From the NCBI GenBank assembly GCA_965221845.1, contig OZ244919.1, positions 2,728,001 through 2,792,000 of the forward strand: 64,000 nucleotides of DNA, given 5' to 3'. A model generated the notes under the pieces. The model made no database searches. It was not told where the DNA came from and saw only the letters and a list, made by a program, of their open reading frames with translations. Shown in pieces: positions 10,544 to 19,250 of the stretch (position 1 is the stretch's first letter; each line of letters begins with the position of its first letter). Made by a program: the position numbers and the translations under genes. The stretch comes from JAJEFO01 sp965221845. Its GTDB lineage: Bacteria; Pseudomonadota; Alphaproteobacteria; Rhodobacterales; Rhodobacteraceae.

Positions 10544-12168
10544 GGGCGCGATTCTCGCATGGTTCGCCTTTTGATTCCATGACGTTCCGTTCGCGAAGCA
10601 CGCGGCGCGCGCGACCTGCGCCACCGGCCCGTTGTCGTTGGCGCATCCCGGGGGCTTCCAGCCGCCGTGGCGGCCCGTGTACGGGACCAGCGCGGCCCAG
10701 GCCCGGTCGAGGCGTCCGGACCCGGGGACGACCGGAAGGCCGGGCGCCCTGGCCGCCGTCGCGGCCCCGGCCCTGCCCCGAGCGCTTCATCCTCGCCGTC
10801 ACCAGGACCTTGCTGGCGGACTCCGCTGAACCCGAACCGGTCGGGTGGCCGGCGTCGGCGGCGTCCGCGCATTCCATGCGGCGGCGGTTGCTGCGCAGGA
10901 AGGCCGGCTCCCTCCGGACGTCGCCGGTCCCCTTCCCCTTCGGCGGCAGATGCCGCAGCGCGTCGACCGCCCTGCCGACGCCCCCGGGATCGTGGGGCGG
11001 GACGTGCCGCCACCTCCCGGACCAGGCCGTTCCGGCGGCCGTGTCCGGGCCGAAGGCGGCGTCGGCCGCGGCGCCCGGATGCCGGGCCGCGTGCCGGAAG
11101 TCGACAGGCATGACATCGGGCGACAGCGATTCCAGGAAGGCCCGGTTGTCCTTCGCGCCGTCCGCGACCGCCGCAGGCCTCAGGCCGGGGCTGCGTTCCA
11201 GCCAGCGGAGCGCCCCGGCCCCGGCCGCGGCTTCAGGCTCGTCCTGCCCCGCTCCGGGAGGCGCCCGAAGCATCGGCTCCCGGCATGTTTCCCCCGGCGT
11301 CGGCCAGCGCCACGACGCCGCACGACGCCCCGCGCCAGCCGGCGTCCGCCGGCTTTCCGTCCTCCGTCCCGGCGTTCATCCGCATCATCGCCCCGCCGGG
11401 CGGGACCGGCAGCGAGACCGCCCCCTCGGGCATCTCCTCCCGTTCCCGGAGACCCGCCGGAAGCGCGCCGGAGCGTTCCTCCATGCGGCTCCCGGCCTCC
11501 CCGGAAAGCCGGACCAGGGACGCCGTCGAAGGCCCCTGGCCGCAGAGCCGCCGCCACGCGTCCCCGCTCCCGCGGGCCGTCAGGCCGCCCGTCAGATGCA
11601 TCGAGAGGCCCGCCGCCGCCGGCGCCGTCCCGCACGGCGCCAGGCCGGGGACGGCCCCGGAAGGGAGCGGCGACGCGCCGGTCCCCGAGGGGCGGTGCCG
11701 CGACCGCAGGAAGCCGGGCGGGCCGAACACCGTCATCGCGCGCCCCGGCGTGGCCCCGGCCCTCCGGCATGTCCCGCCGCCGGCCCCGGCCGTGTCGCCG
11801 CGGTCGCCAGGCGCCTCGAACGCGTCCTTCAGGACCGGGCGGGCCAGGCCGAAGACCATGTCGCGGAACGCCGCCTCCGTCATCGATGCTGGCAACCGGG
11901 GATTCGGGATGCAGGCTCTTCATCGGAGCGCTCCTTCCCGCCCCGCGCACAGGGGCGTTCTCACATTGGCTTCAGGAGCACCCTGCCACACCCCGGATCC
12001 AGGGCCAGGAACGGCGGCAAACCCCGTGGTCGCGAAAAAACGCGGCCCGCGTCCCGGATTTTCGCGGAATCCGCCGGACCAGAGCCCGTCTCCCGATCCG
12101 GCGCGGGAAATGCCGTTCGGTTCCAGTGCACTGCGAAAACCGCACTTCGCCATGCGAGAACCACGCCC
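10544..12168 (-). mobile_element. decayed ISKra4-family insertion sequence with terminal inverted repeats
   Basis: The ends are 19-bp inverted repeats, GGGCGCGATTCTCGCATGG at 10544-10562 and the complement of GGGCGTGGTTCTCGCATGG at 12150-12168, with two mismatches. Between them lies one transposase pseudogene on the complement strand. The 1.6 kb length fits ISKra4-family elements. No clear target duplication is visible. A related end and transposase tails occur at 33911-34224. Confidence 0.75.
10570..11895 (-). pseudogene. ISKra4-family transposase, frameshifted
   Basis: The complement strand carries a transposase in at least three frames. The N-terminal part (AAFRDMVFGLARPVLKDAFE, later AMMRMNAGTEDGK then ASCGVVAL) lies at 11233-11895. 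The catalytic and C-terminal part continues in other frames: VADGAKDNRAFLESLSPDVM, then NRRRMECADAADAG, SGSAESASKVLVTARMKRSG and finally CANDNGPVAQVARAACFA near 10580-10640. The order and motifs match ISKra4 transposases, but several frame changes and substitutions at normally conserved residues show it is dead. Confidence 0.8.
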
Positions 12169-12280
12169 TGAAGGGCGCTGCCGGGCCTGGCATGATGCCC
12201 GGAGACGTTGAAGCTTCCTGCGCCGCAACGGGCCAGGATGCCGGTCTCAAGGCTTGCGATCCCGCCGGCCCGTCGGCGAC

Positions 12281-13285
12281 TTACCTGGCCAGCCTTCCCA
12301 TGGCAACGGCCGTGTCGCACATGCGGTTCGAGAATCCCCACTCGTTGTCGTACCATGTGAGAATCCGCACCATGCTGCCGTCGATGACCTTGGTTTGATC
12401 CGTGTGAAAGATCGAGGAATGCGGGTCGTGGTTGAAGTCGTTCGACACCAGCGGCTCGTCCGTGCAGCCGAGGACGCCCTTCAACGCTCCGTCGGCCGCG
12501 CCGCGGATTGCCGCGTTCACCTCGTCCGCATCGGTGGCCCGCGACGCCGCGAACACCAGGTCGACAGCCGAGACATTGGGTGTCGGAACCCGGATCGCGA
12601 CGCCGTCAAGCTTGCCGCCGAGCTCGGGCAGGACAAGGCCGACGGCCTTGGCCGCTCCCGTCGAGGTCGGGATCATGCTCAGCGCGGCGGCCCTGGCCCG
12701 GTAGAGGTCCTTGTGCATCGTGTCGAGCGTCGGCTGGTCGCCCGTGTAGGAGTGGATCGTGGTCATGAAGCCCCTGGAGATGCCGACCGTGTCGTTCAGC
12801 ACCTTGGCGACCGGCGCAAGGCAGTTCGTCGTGCAGGAGGCGTTGGAGACCACGACGTCATCCGCAGTCAGCGAGTCGTGGTTGATCCCGTAGACGATTG
12901 TCTTGTCGGCGTCCGTCGCCGGCGCCGAAACCAGCACCCGGGAGGATCCGTTCTTCAGGTGCGCCTCGCACCTTTCCCGCGACGTGAAGACGCCGGTGCA
13001 CTCCAGCACGACGTCGACATGCTTCCACGGCAGCTCGGACGGGTCGCGGATTGCCGTGACGGCCATGGGACCGCGGCCGACGTCGATCATGCCGTCGCCG
13101 CTCGTGACCTCGGCCGGAAACCGCCCGTGCACGGAATCATGCCTGAGCAGGTGCGCGCTGGTCTCGACCGGGCCCAGGTCGTTGATCGCCACGACCTCGA
13201 TGTCGGTCCGCCCGCTTTCGATGACGGCGCGCAGGACGTTGCGTCCGATGCGGCCGAATCCGTTTATTGCCACACTTACAGCCAA
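12281..13285 (-). CDS. gap: glyceraldehyde-3-phosphate dehydrogenase, type I
   Basis: This 334-residue enzyme oxidises glyceraldehyde-3-phosphate in glycolysis and gluconeogenesis. The NAD fold begins AVSVAINGFGRIGRNVLRA, the catalytic cysteine is in SNASCTTNC near residue 150, and the C-terminus has TWYDNEWGFSNRM. The conserved N-terminus has no ATG or GTG in the right place; it begins at a TTG (13285-13283) preceded by GGAGAG, giving MAVSVAINGFGR. The next in-frame GTG would cut into the conserved strand. The gene stands alone about 300 bp downstream of mrp on the same strand. Confidence 0.97.
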   Translation of the reverse strand: MAVSVAINGFGRIGRNVLRAVIESGRTDIEVVAINDLGPVETSAHLLRHDSVHGRFPAEVTSGDGMIDVGRGPMAVTAIRDPSELPWKHVDVVLECTGVFTSRERCEAHLKNGSSRVLVSAPATDADKTIVYGINHDSLTADDVVVSNASCTTNCLAPVAKVLNDTVGISRGFMTTIHSYTGDQPTLDTMHKDLYRARAAALSMIPTSTGAAKAVGLVLPELGGKLDGVAIRVPTPNVSAVDLVFAASRATDADEVNAAIRGAADGALKGVLGCTDEPLVSNDFNHDPHSSIFHTDQTKVIDGSMVRILTWYDNEWGFSNRMCDTAVAMGRLAR

Positions 13286-13588
13286 GTCGCTCTCCTCTCG
13301 TGACGCGATCGCGAATGTCCGGGCCATGCCACTGGAACGGGGCGCCGGAGCCGTCGTTTGCCGAGGCTGCCGGAACCTCGCATCCGCAACGCTACCGGCA
13401 AGGGGACGGCCCTCCTGGCCCGTGCGCACCTTATGCCAAGAAGTCATGCGCTGCAAAAGGGGGCATTGGCCCGGCAAGAGGGCGGGCATGCTGGCAGCGA
13501 CGGTCGGTGCCGCGCTGCAGCAGGCCGCCGGGACCCGGGCGCTGCGCCGGCAGGCCGGACCGCGTTCGACCGCCGCCGCAAGGCGGGT
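13286..13588. other. gap-mrp intergenic stretch
   Basis: About 300 bp between mrp and gap, both on the complement strand. Apart from the possible gap promoter I see no gene, RNA or repeat in it. Confidence 0.4.
13430..13457 (-). promoter_or_regulatory. possible gap promoter
   Basis: On the complement strand TTTGCA (13457-13452) and CATAAG (13435-13430) are separated by 16 bp, about 145 bp before the gap start. The match to a housekeeping promoter is only partial. Confidence 0.25.
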
Positions 13589-14662
13589 TCACCCCATCCC
13601 CCCGTCGATCATTCGCCGTGCAAGGCGAAGGCAGGCCTCGGCGACCGGCCCGCCTTTCAGGACCACCGGCGTGCCTTCGTCGCCGGACACACGCACATCC
13701 AGGGAAAGGGGGATTTCTCCAAGGAACGGCACGCCGAGCGCCTCGGCCTCGGCCTTGGCGCCGCCATGGCCGAAGAGATGCTCCTCATGGCCGCAGTTCG
13801 GGCAGACATAGGTCGACATGTTTTCAATCAGGCCGATGACCGGGGCCTTCAGGGTCCGGAACATGTCGACCGCCTTGCGCACGTCCAGCAGAGCGACGTC
13901 CTGCGGGGTCGAAACCACGATGCATCCCGTGACCTGCGTCCGCTGGCAGAGCGTGAGCTGAACGTCGCCCGTGCCCGGCGGCAAGTCGATGATCAGGACG
14001 TCCAGGCTTCCCCACCTAACCTGCCCGAGCATCTGCTGGAGCGCACCCATCAGCATCGGCCCCCTCCAGACCACGGCCTTCGCGGGATCCACCATGAAGC
14101 CGATCGACATGAGCGTGACGCCGTGCGACTGGAGGGGGATTATGATCTTTCCGTCCGGCGAGGACGGCCGCTTCATGACGCCCATCATCCTCGGCTGGGA
14201 CGGCCCGTAGATGTCGGCGTCCAGGAGACCGACGCGCCGGCCCTCGGCGGCCAGGGCAACCGCGAGATTCGACGCGACCGTCGACTTCCCGACACCCCCC
14301 TTTCCGGATCCGACGGCAATGATCCTGTCGACGCCGGAAACCGGGCCCGGGGCAGCCTGCCGGGGTTCGGGGTGGCGCCCGACCTTGAGCGATGGGGGAG
14401 CCTGGGGGGGCTGCGCCGCATGCGCCGTCAGGACAGCCGAGACCGCTTCCACGCCGTCGACGCCGGCCACGGCCGCCTCTGCCTCCGCCCGCGCGGCCTC
14501 CAGGGCCCGCGCGGCTTCGGGGCCCTCGGCTTCGATCACGAAATGCACCGCGCCGCCTTCGATGCGGAGCGCGCGGACGAGATCCCGCGACATCAGGTCG
14601 CCGCCGCCGGGCACCGGCACGGATTTCAGCCGCGCGACGATGTCGTCGTGTCTGACAGCCAA
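13589..14662 (-). CDS. mrp: Mrp/ApbC iron-sulfur cluster carrier ATPase
   Basis: This 357-residue protein carries and transfers [4Fe-4S] clusters. It has an N-terminal MIP18/DUF59-like domain, a Pro/Ala-rich linker, then a ParA-type P-loop domain with GSGKGGVGKSTVASNLAVA, switch motif DADIYGPSQPRMMG, and LIIDLPPGTGDVQLTL. The cluster-binding CxxC is in CPNCGHEEHLFG. Translation starts at a TTG (14662-14660) preceded by AGGAGA at good spacing, giving MAVRHDDI. It is divergent from the DUF1127 gene. Confidence 0.95.
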   Translation of the reverse strand: MAVRHDDIVARLKSVPVPGGGDLMSRDLVRALRIEGGAVHFVIEAEGPEAARALEAARAEAEAAVAGVDGVEAVSAVLTAHAAQPPQAPPSLKVGRHPEPRQAAPGPVSGVDRIIAVGSGKGGVGKSTVASNLAVALAAEGRRVGLLDADIYGPSQPRMMGVMKRPSSPDGKIIIPLQSHGVTLMSIGFMVDPAKAVVWRGPMLMGALQQMLGQVRWGSLDVLIIDLPPGTGDVQLTLCQRTQVTGCIVVSTPQDVALLDVRKAVDMFRTLKAPVIGLIENMSTYVCPNCGHEEHLFGHGGAKAEAEALGVPFLGEIPLSLDVRVSGDEGTPVVLKGGPVAEACLRLARRMIDGGMG

Positions 14663-14799
14663 GCGAATTCTCCTGCTCTCACGCCCTGCTTGATCGCGCG
14701 CTTCGGCCGCCGGGGCAAGCGTTGAACGGCCGCAGGCAGTGCGCGCCTCTCATGCGGCAGCCATGCTCCTTTCGCATAGCCGCATTGCAGAAAAATTCG

Positions 14800-14827
14800 T
14801 TGTGCAGGTGCAGCATGCAAGTATGTT
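14800..14827 (+). promoter_or_regulatory. candidate promoter for the DUF1127 gene
   Basis: TTGTGC (14800-14805) and TATGTT (14822-14827) lie 16 bp apart in a locally AT-richer stretch, 50 bp before the DUF1127 start. Partial match to a sigma-70 promoter. Confidence 0.35.
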
Positions 14828-14876
14828 CCTGTCAGCGGCGCACGATGCGTTGCCGCGATCGGTGAAGGAACGGATC

Positions 14877-15092
14877 ATGAGTGACACGGTTCTCGCATAT
14901 GCGCCGCCCGGCGGCCGTCTCGGGGCGTTTCTCGGCTCCGTTGCCGGACGCCTTGCCCGGCATCGGGCGTATCGACGGACGCTGGCGAAACTCGAAACGC
15001 TGAGCGCAAGCGAGCTCGAAGACCTCGGCCTGGCGCCCGGCGCGATCCGGGAAGTCGCCTTCCGGTCGGTTTACGGCTCCCGGGAAACGTGA
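14877..15092 (+). CDS. DUF1127 protein
   Basis: This 71-residue protein has the short Arg-rich DUF1127 domain near its end: YRRTLAKLETLSASELEDLG followed by LAPGAIREVAF. Such small proteins are common in alphaproteobacteria, and some are linked to phosphate stress, RNA turnover or stress responses. It has its own candidate promoter and a strong terminator, so it is probably a single-gene unit. The start follows GAAGGAACGG. Confidence 0.85.
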   Translation: MSDTVLAYAPPGGRLGAFLGSVAGRLARHRAYRRTLAKLETLSASELEDLGLAPGAIREVAFRSVYGSRET

Positions 15093-15114
15093 TTCCCGTT
15101 CCCGGGCCCTCGGT

Positions 15115-15154
15115 CCGGTGACGGCGCCTCAGTCCTCCCAGGCGCCGTCACCGG
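15115..15154 (+). terminator. strong hairpin after the DUF1127 gene
   Basis: A perfect 14-bp inverted repeat, CCGGTGACGGCGCC (15115-15128) and GGCGCCGTCACCGG (15141-15154), with a 12-nt loop, 22 bp after the stop. It also lies downstream of the convergent ferredoxin gene, so it may serve both. Confidence 0.7.
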
Positions 15155-15268
15155 CGGAAGGACCGGCGGGCCCTTGCAGGCCCGACGTGATGGCGGCGGC
15201 ACTCCTCCCATGCCGCCGCCATTTCCGTTTCCGGACGGGTCCTTTCGGCCGTCGCCTCCTTACAGGGG

Positions 15269-15592
15269 TCAGATCTGCCGTTCGGGCATCTGAACGACCA
15301 GGCCGTTCAGTTCATCGGTGACCTTGAGCTGGCAGGTCAGCCGCGAGCGGGCCGGATCCGGCTCATGGGCGAACTCGAGCATGTCTTCCTCCATCGCTTC
15401 GATGGGCGGCAGCTTCCCGGTCCAGTCCGGGTGCACGTAGACGTGGCATGTCGAGCAGGCGCAGGCGCCGCCGCAGTCGGCCTCGATTCCGGGAATGGCG
15501 TTGTCACGGGCGCCCTCCATGACGGTCAGGCCGTTCGGCACGTCCACGACATGCTCGGTTCCGTTGTGCTCAATGTAGGTGATCTCCGCCAT
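15269..15592 (-). CDS. [2Fe-2S] ferredoxin, adrenodoxin type
   Basis: This 107-residue electron carrier starts MAEITYIEHNGTEHVVD. Its cluster cysteines are in ADCGGACACSTCHVYV, with a fourth in SRLTCQLKV. That is the vertebrate/ISC-type pattern (Cys-x5-Cys-x2-Cys). Such ferredoxins feed electrons to Fe-S assembly or to cytochromes P450; a P450 gene lies far away at 58581. The start has a GGGGGAG site. Confidence 0.93.
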   Translation of the reverse strand: MAEITYIEHNGTEHVVDVPNGLTVMEGARDNAIPGIEADCGGACACSTCHVYVHPDWTGKLPPIEAMEEDMLEFAHEPDPARSRLTCQLKVTDELNGLVVQMPERQI

Positions 15593-15771
15593 GGCGGCTC
15601 CCCCGATTCGCTGGCACTCTAACTATGCCGCTTCGAGGCTCTGCGCCACCCCTTCTTTGAGGCCGCCCGTGCTCCGGCCGCCCGGATCGATGATCGTTGC
15701 AGGAGGCTTCATGCATTGGACCGGGACGAGAAGGCTCCATTCCTGTTCACACGATCGATCGGCATGTTTCG

Positions 15772-16050
15772 ATGCAGGGCCTGGCCCCGGCCGCCCGTCT
15801 GCCTGCCGCCGGACGGCGCCTGTGCACGGCGAAGGGCGTGACCTTCATGACGCTTGAGGACGAGACCGGCCTCTCGAACGTCATTGCCTGGCGCAGGATG
15901 CGCGGGCGCTTTCGCAGGGCCGTGATTGCGGGGCGAGCGCCGAGGCTGACGGGTCGCGTCGAGCGGTCGGGCGGCGCGACCCGTGCGACAGCCGGGAAGA
16001 TCGAGGACATCTCCCGGACGCTCGACGAATTGCCGGGCCGGCAGGCGTGA
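15772..16050 (+). pseudogene. relic of error-prone polymerase ImuC/DnaE2, C-terminal OB-fold
   Basis: The frame reads TAKGVTFMTLEDETGLSNVI, then WRRMRGRFRRAVIAG and ending KIEDISRTLDELPGR. This matches the C-terminal nucleic-acid-binding part of DnaE2/ImuC, whose hallmark is the FMTLEDETG motif. The other roughly 950 residues and the partner genes imuA and imuB are missing. The hypermutation cassette has therefore been lost from this place, leaving only its tail before fumC. Confidence 0.7.
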
Positions 16051-16130
16051 TCGGCCCGGCGTCGGATCCGTCCGCAGGCGCCGTGATGATCGCCTGCAGC
16101 GCCTGCCATCCGGGTTGACGGCAACGCAAC

Positions 16131-16159
16131 TTGCCCGCACACGCCTTGCCGTTGACAAT
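16131..16159 (+). promoter_or_regulatory. candidate fumC promoter
   Basis: TTGCCC (16131-16136) and GACAAT (16154-16159) are 17 bp apart and end 31 bp before the fumC start. The match is partial. Confidence 0.3.
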
Positions 16160-16190
16160 TCGGCGTCCGGGCAGGCAGAAAGGCCCGATC

Positions 16191-17585
16191 ATGACGGGAA
16201 CGCGAACGGAAACGGACAGCTTCGGCCCGCTTGAGGTTCCGGCCGACCGCTACTGGGGAGCGCAGACGCAGCGGAGCCTGGTGAATTTCCCCATCGGCTG
16301 GGAGAGGCAGCCGATCGCCGTTGTCCGCGCCCTGGGCCTGATCAAGCAGGCTTGCGCAGAAGCCAACAGGTCTGCCGGCAAGCTGCCCGACGCCGTGGCT
16401 GACGCGATTGTCCAGGCGGCCTCGGAAGTCGCCGCGGGCAGGCACGATGACCACTTTCCGCTCGTCGTCTGGCAGACCGGCTCCGGCACGCAGTCGAACA
16501 TGAACGCCAACGAAGTGATCTCGAACAGGGCGATCGAGATCCTGGGAGGCGTGATCGGCTCCAAGGATCCGGTGCACCCGAACGACCATTGCAACATGGG
16601 CCAGTCCTCGAACGACACGTTCCCGACCGCCATGCATGTGGCTGCGGCCATGACGGCGCGGGACGTTCTGTTGCCGGGCCTGCAGAAGCTGCATGCGGCG
16701 CTGGATGAAAAGGCTGGCCAGTTCTACGGGATCATAAAGATCGGGCGCACGCACACGATGGACGCGACGCCGCTCACGCTGTCGCAGGAATTCTCGGGCT
16801 ATGCGCATCAGGTCGCCAAGTCGATCGAACGGGTCCGGGCCGCGCTGGGCGACATCCATGAACTGGCGCAGGGCGGGACGGCCGTCGGCACGGGTCTCAA
16901 CACGAGACCCGGCTGGGACGAGGAGGTGGCCGCCATCATGGCCAGGATCACCGGGCTTCCCTTCGTGACGGCCCCGAACAAGTTCGAGGCGCTGGCCGCC
17001 CATGACGCGATGGTCGCCATGTCGGGCGCGTTGAAGGCCGGCGCCGCGTCGCTCTTCAAGGTGGCCAACGACATCCGGCTCTTGGGTTCAGGGCCTCGCT
17101 GCGGGCTCCATGAACTGCTGCTGCCGGAAAACGAGCCCGGCTCGTCGATAATGCCCGGAAAGGTCAATCCGACCCAATGCGAAGCCGTGACGCAGGTCGC
17201 TGCGCACGTCATCGGCAACGACGCGGCCGTGGGATTCGCGGGAAGTCAGGGGCATTTCGAGCTCAACGTCTACAAGCCGATGATCGCCTACAACGTGCTG
17301 CAATCCATGCAGCTCCTCGGGGACGCGGCCGCTGCATTCGCGGACAACTGCGTCAGCGGAATCCGGGCCAACGAGGCCAGGATCGGCCAGCTGATGCAGG
17401 AATCCCTCATGCTTGTGACCGCGCTTGCCCCGACAATCGGATATGACAACGCCGCCATGGTCGCCAAGACGGCGCACAGGAACGGCTCGACCCTCAGGGA
17501 AGAGGCCGTCAGGCTGGGGTTCGTCGACGCGGAGACCTTCGACCGGATCGTGCGGCCCGAGGCGATGATCGGCCCCAGGGCCTGA
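16191..17585 (+). CDS. fumC: fumarate hydratase, class II
   Basis: This 464-residue oxygen-stable enzyme interconverts fumarate and malate in the TCA cycle. Landmarks include the N-terminal DSFGPLEVPADRYWGAQTQR, TGSGTQSNMNANEV, the catalytic region GRTHTMDATPLTL, and the family signature GSSIMPGKVNPTQCEA. Length is normal. The start at 16191 (MTGTRTETDSFG) follows AGAAAGG; the frame is open 20 codons further upstream without family resemblance. Confidence 0.97.
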   Translation: MTGTRTETDSFGPLEVPADRYWGAQTQRSLVNFPIGWERQPIAVVRALGLIKQACAEANRSAGKLPDAVADAIVQAASEVAAGRHDDHFPLVVWQTGSGTQSNMNANEVISNRAIEILGGVIGSKDPVHPNDHCNMGQSSNDTFPTAMHVAAAMTARDVLLPGLQKLHAALDEKAGQFYGIIKIGRTHTMDATPLTLSQEFSGYAHQVAKSIERVRAALGDIHELAQGGTAVGTGLNTRPGWDEEVAAIMARITGLPFVTAPNKFEALAAHDAMVAMSGALKAGAASLFKVANDIRLLGSGPRCGLHELLLPENEPGSSIMPGKVNPTQCEAVTQVAAHVIGNDAAVGFAGSQGHFELNVYKPMIAYNVLQSMQLLGDAAAAFADNCVSGIRANEARIGQLMQESLMLVTALAPTIGYDNAAMVAKTAHRNGSTLREEAVRLGFVDAETFDRIVRPEAMIGPRA

Positions 17586-17734
17586 CGGGCGCCGGCCGGA
17601 GGCGGTCGTGGACGAGGAGCGCCCGGGGTGCCGAATGAACGCGCGCCGCCAGGAGTGGCGGAAGATGAGCCGGGCAGGATGCCCGAACGGAGGCCGCGGG
17701 CCCTGAAGCGGTGGCGCATGGTCGCCGAAGCACG

Positions 17735-18487
17735 TCAGCCGAAGGATTGCAGGACAGGGAAGGCTTCGTTCAGCCACCAGCTGAAATCGGTGAACTGTCC
17801 CGTGAGCAGCAGGAGGCCCACGGTCCAGAGCAGCAGGCCGGTGACCCGCTCGATCCTGTCCATGTGGCGGCGCATCCAGTTCATGAAGCCTGTCAGTCTC
17901 GGAAAGAGCATCGCCACGAGCAGGAACGGAATGCCGAGGCCGGCGGCATAGAGCGCAAGCAGCACGGTGCCGCGCGCCACGTCAGCCTCGCTTGCCGCCA
18001 GCGACAGGATGGCGCCCAGCACCGGGCCGATGCAGGGTGTCCAGCCAAACGCGAATGCCAGTCCCAGCACATAGGCTCCAAGTGGCGACGCGCCCCGGCG
18101 GCCCGCGTCAAGGCGCATCTCGCGATCCAGGAATCCCAGGCGAAAGATCCCGATGAAATGCGCGCCGAACACCATGATCACGATTCCCGCGACCGTCACG
18201 AACCAGCCTTGGTTGGTCAGGACGAAGCGCCCGAAGGCGCTGGCGGCAACGCCAAGCAGGAGAAAGACCGTGGAGAGGCCGAGCACGAAGAGGACGGCCG
18301 AATTGCGCACGCGCCGGACGGCCTGGCCACCTGCCTGCATCTCGGTCACGGACACCCCGCCCATGTATGCAAGATAGGGCGGCACGATGGGCAGGACGCA
18401 GGGGCTCAGGAAGGACAGGAGGCCGGCGGCCAGCGCCGCCAGCATGGCGGGCAGGACACTCAGGTCGAAGATGTCGATGCCGAACAT
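17735..18487 (-). CDS. ccdA: CcdA cytochrome c biogenesis / thiol-disulfide transporter
   Basis: This 250-residue inner-membrane protein passes reducing power across the membrane to keep apocytochrome c haem-binding cysteines reduced. Six hydrophobic segments are evident. The two redox cysteines lie in LLSFLSPCVLPIVPPYLAYMG-type and FGWTPCIGPVLGA contexts, both with the expected prolines. The start at 18487 gives MFGIDIFDLSVLPAML. It is divergent from tusA and convergent with fumC. The c-type and aa3 oxidase genes at 50.9-54.3 kb are its likely beneficiaries. Confidence 0.93.
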   Translation of the reverse strand: MFGIDIFDLSVLPAMLAALAAGLLSFLSPCVLPIVPPYLAYMGGVSVTEMQAGGQAVRRVRNSAVLFVLGLSTVFLLLGVAASAFGRFVLTNQGWFVTVAGIVIMVFGAHFIGIFRLGFLDREMRLDAGRRGASPLGAYVLGLAFAFGWTPCIGPVLGAILSLAASEADVARGTVLLALYAAGLGIPFLLVAMLFPRLTGFMNWMRRHMDRIERVTGLLLWTVGLLLLTGQFTDFSWWLNEAFPVLQSFG

Positions 18488-18600
18488 GGGACGCTCGCTG
18501 GTCGGGGCCCGACAATAGGGCATTAAGGCCGACTCTGCACAGACGCAGGGGGTCACAACTCGGTGGACAAGCTGAAACATGCCGCTTACCGCTTGCCCGG

Positions 18601-18846
18601 ATGGGATTCGACGAGGAACTCGACGCTCTGGGACTCCTGTGTCCGCTGCCCGTGCTGAAGGCAGCGAAGCGCCTGCGCGCGATGGCGCCGGGAGGGATGC
18701 TGAAGCTGGCCGTGGACGATCCGGCGGCCATCGTGGACGTGCCGCATTTCTGCAAGGAGCAGGGGCACGAGCTCGTGCGCGCCGAAAGGCGGGAAGGGCT
18801 CCAGATCTACACGATCCGAAAGTCCGGAAGCGACGAGACGTCCTGA
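18601..18846 (+). CDS. tusA: TusA-family sulfurtransferase
   Basis: This 81-residue protein has the family motif LGLLCPLPVLKAAKRLRAM, with the CPxP cysteine that carries persulfide sulfur, and the end VPHFCKEQGHELV. TusA proteins deliver sulfur for tRNA thiolation or other sulfur-transfer paths. It lies 113 bp from divergent ccdA. No strong ribosome site is visible before 18601, so the start is less certain than the family. Confidence 0.9.
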   Translation: MGFDEELDALGLLCPLPVLKAAKRLRAMAPGGMLKLAVDDPAAIVDVPHFCKEQGHELVRAERREGLQIYTIRKSGSDETS

Positions 18847-19250
18847 TGCCGCCGCCGGCGTGAACGCCCCCTGCGGCCTCCATCCGTCCTTCGCCCGCAG
18901 GCCGGCGGACCCGGCATCTGCAGAGCGGGATCCGGGCGCTGGCCGCGTGCGGCAGGGGCGCCGGGAAGGGCCCGGAAGGACAGCCCTCGCCATTGTCGCG
19001 GCCTCGGTCCGGGAGTGTGCGCGAAGGACGCATGCGGGGCGCTTGTGACGGCCGTGCAGAGCCTGAGGCGTGCGCCGGAGGCCGTCCTCGTGCGGCGCGA
19101 AGGCGAGACCTGCCCGGGCGAACGGGCGCGGCTGACGTCCCCGCCTCGTCCCCGGACCGGGCGCCGGCGCTGCGTGATCGAATGTCGCGCACGGGCTGAA
19201 GGGTGCGCCCTGCGTGCGACAGGAGCCTGTCGTCACCTTGCAGGGACCGT
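18847..19250. other. tusA-rimM spacer without recognisable gene
   Basis: About 400 bp. On the complement strand this is where trmD and rplS would normally follow rimM. I looked for their starts in all frames and saw none, nor a relic. The sequence looks non-coding. Confidence 0.5.

Noticed and set aside
10024..12171. 715-codon plus-strand frame over the ISKra4 element and ppk2 start
   Set aside because: It is the antisense shadow of ppk2 and of the transposase relic.
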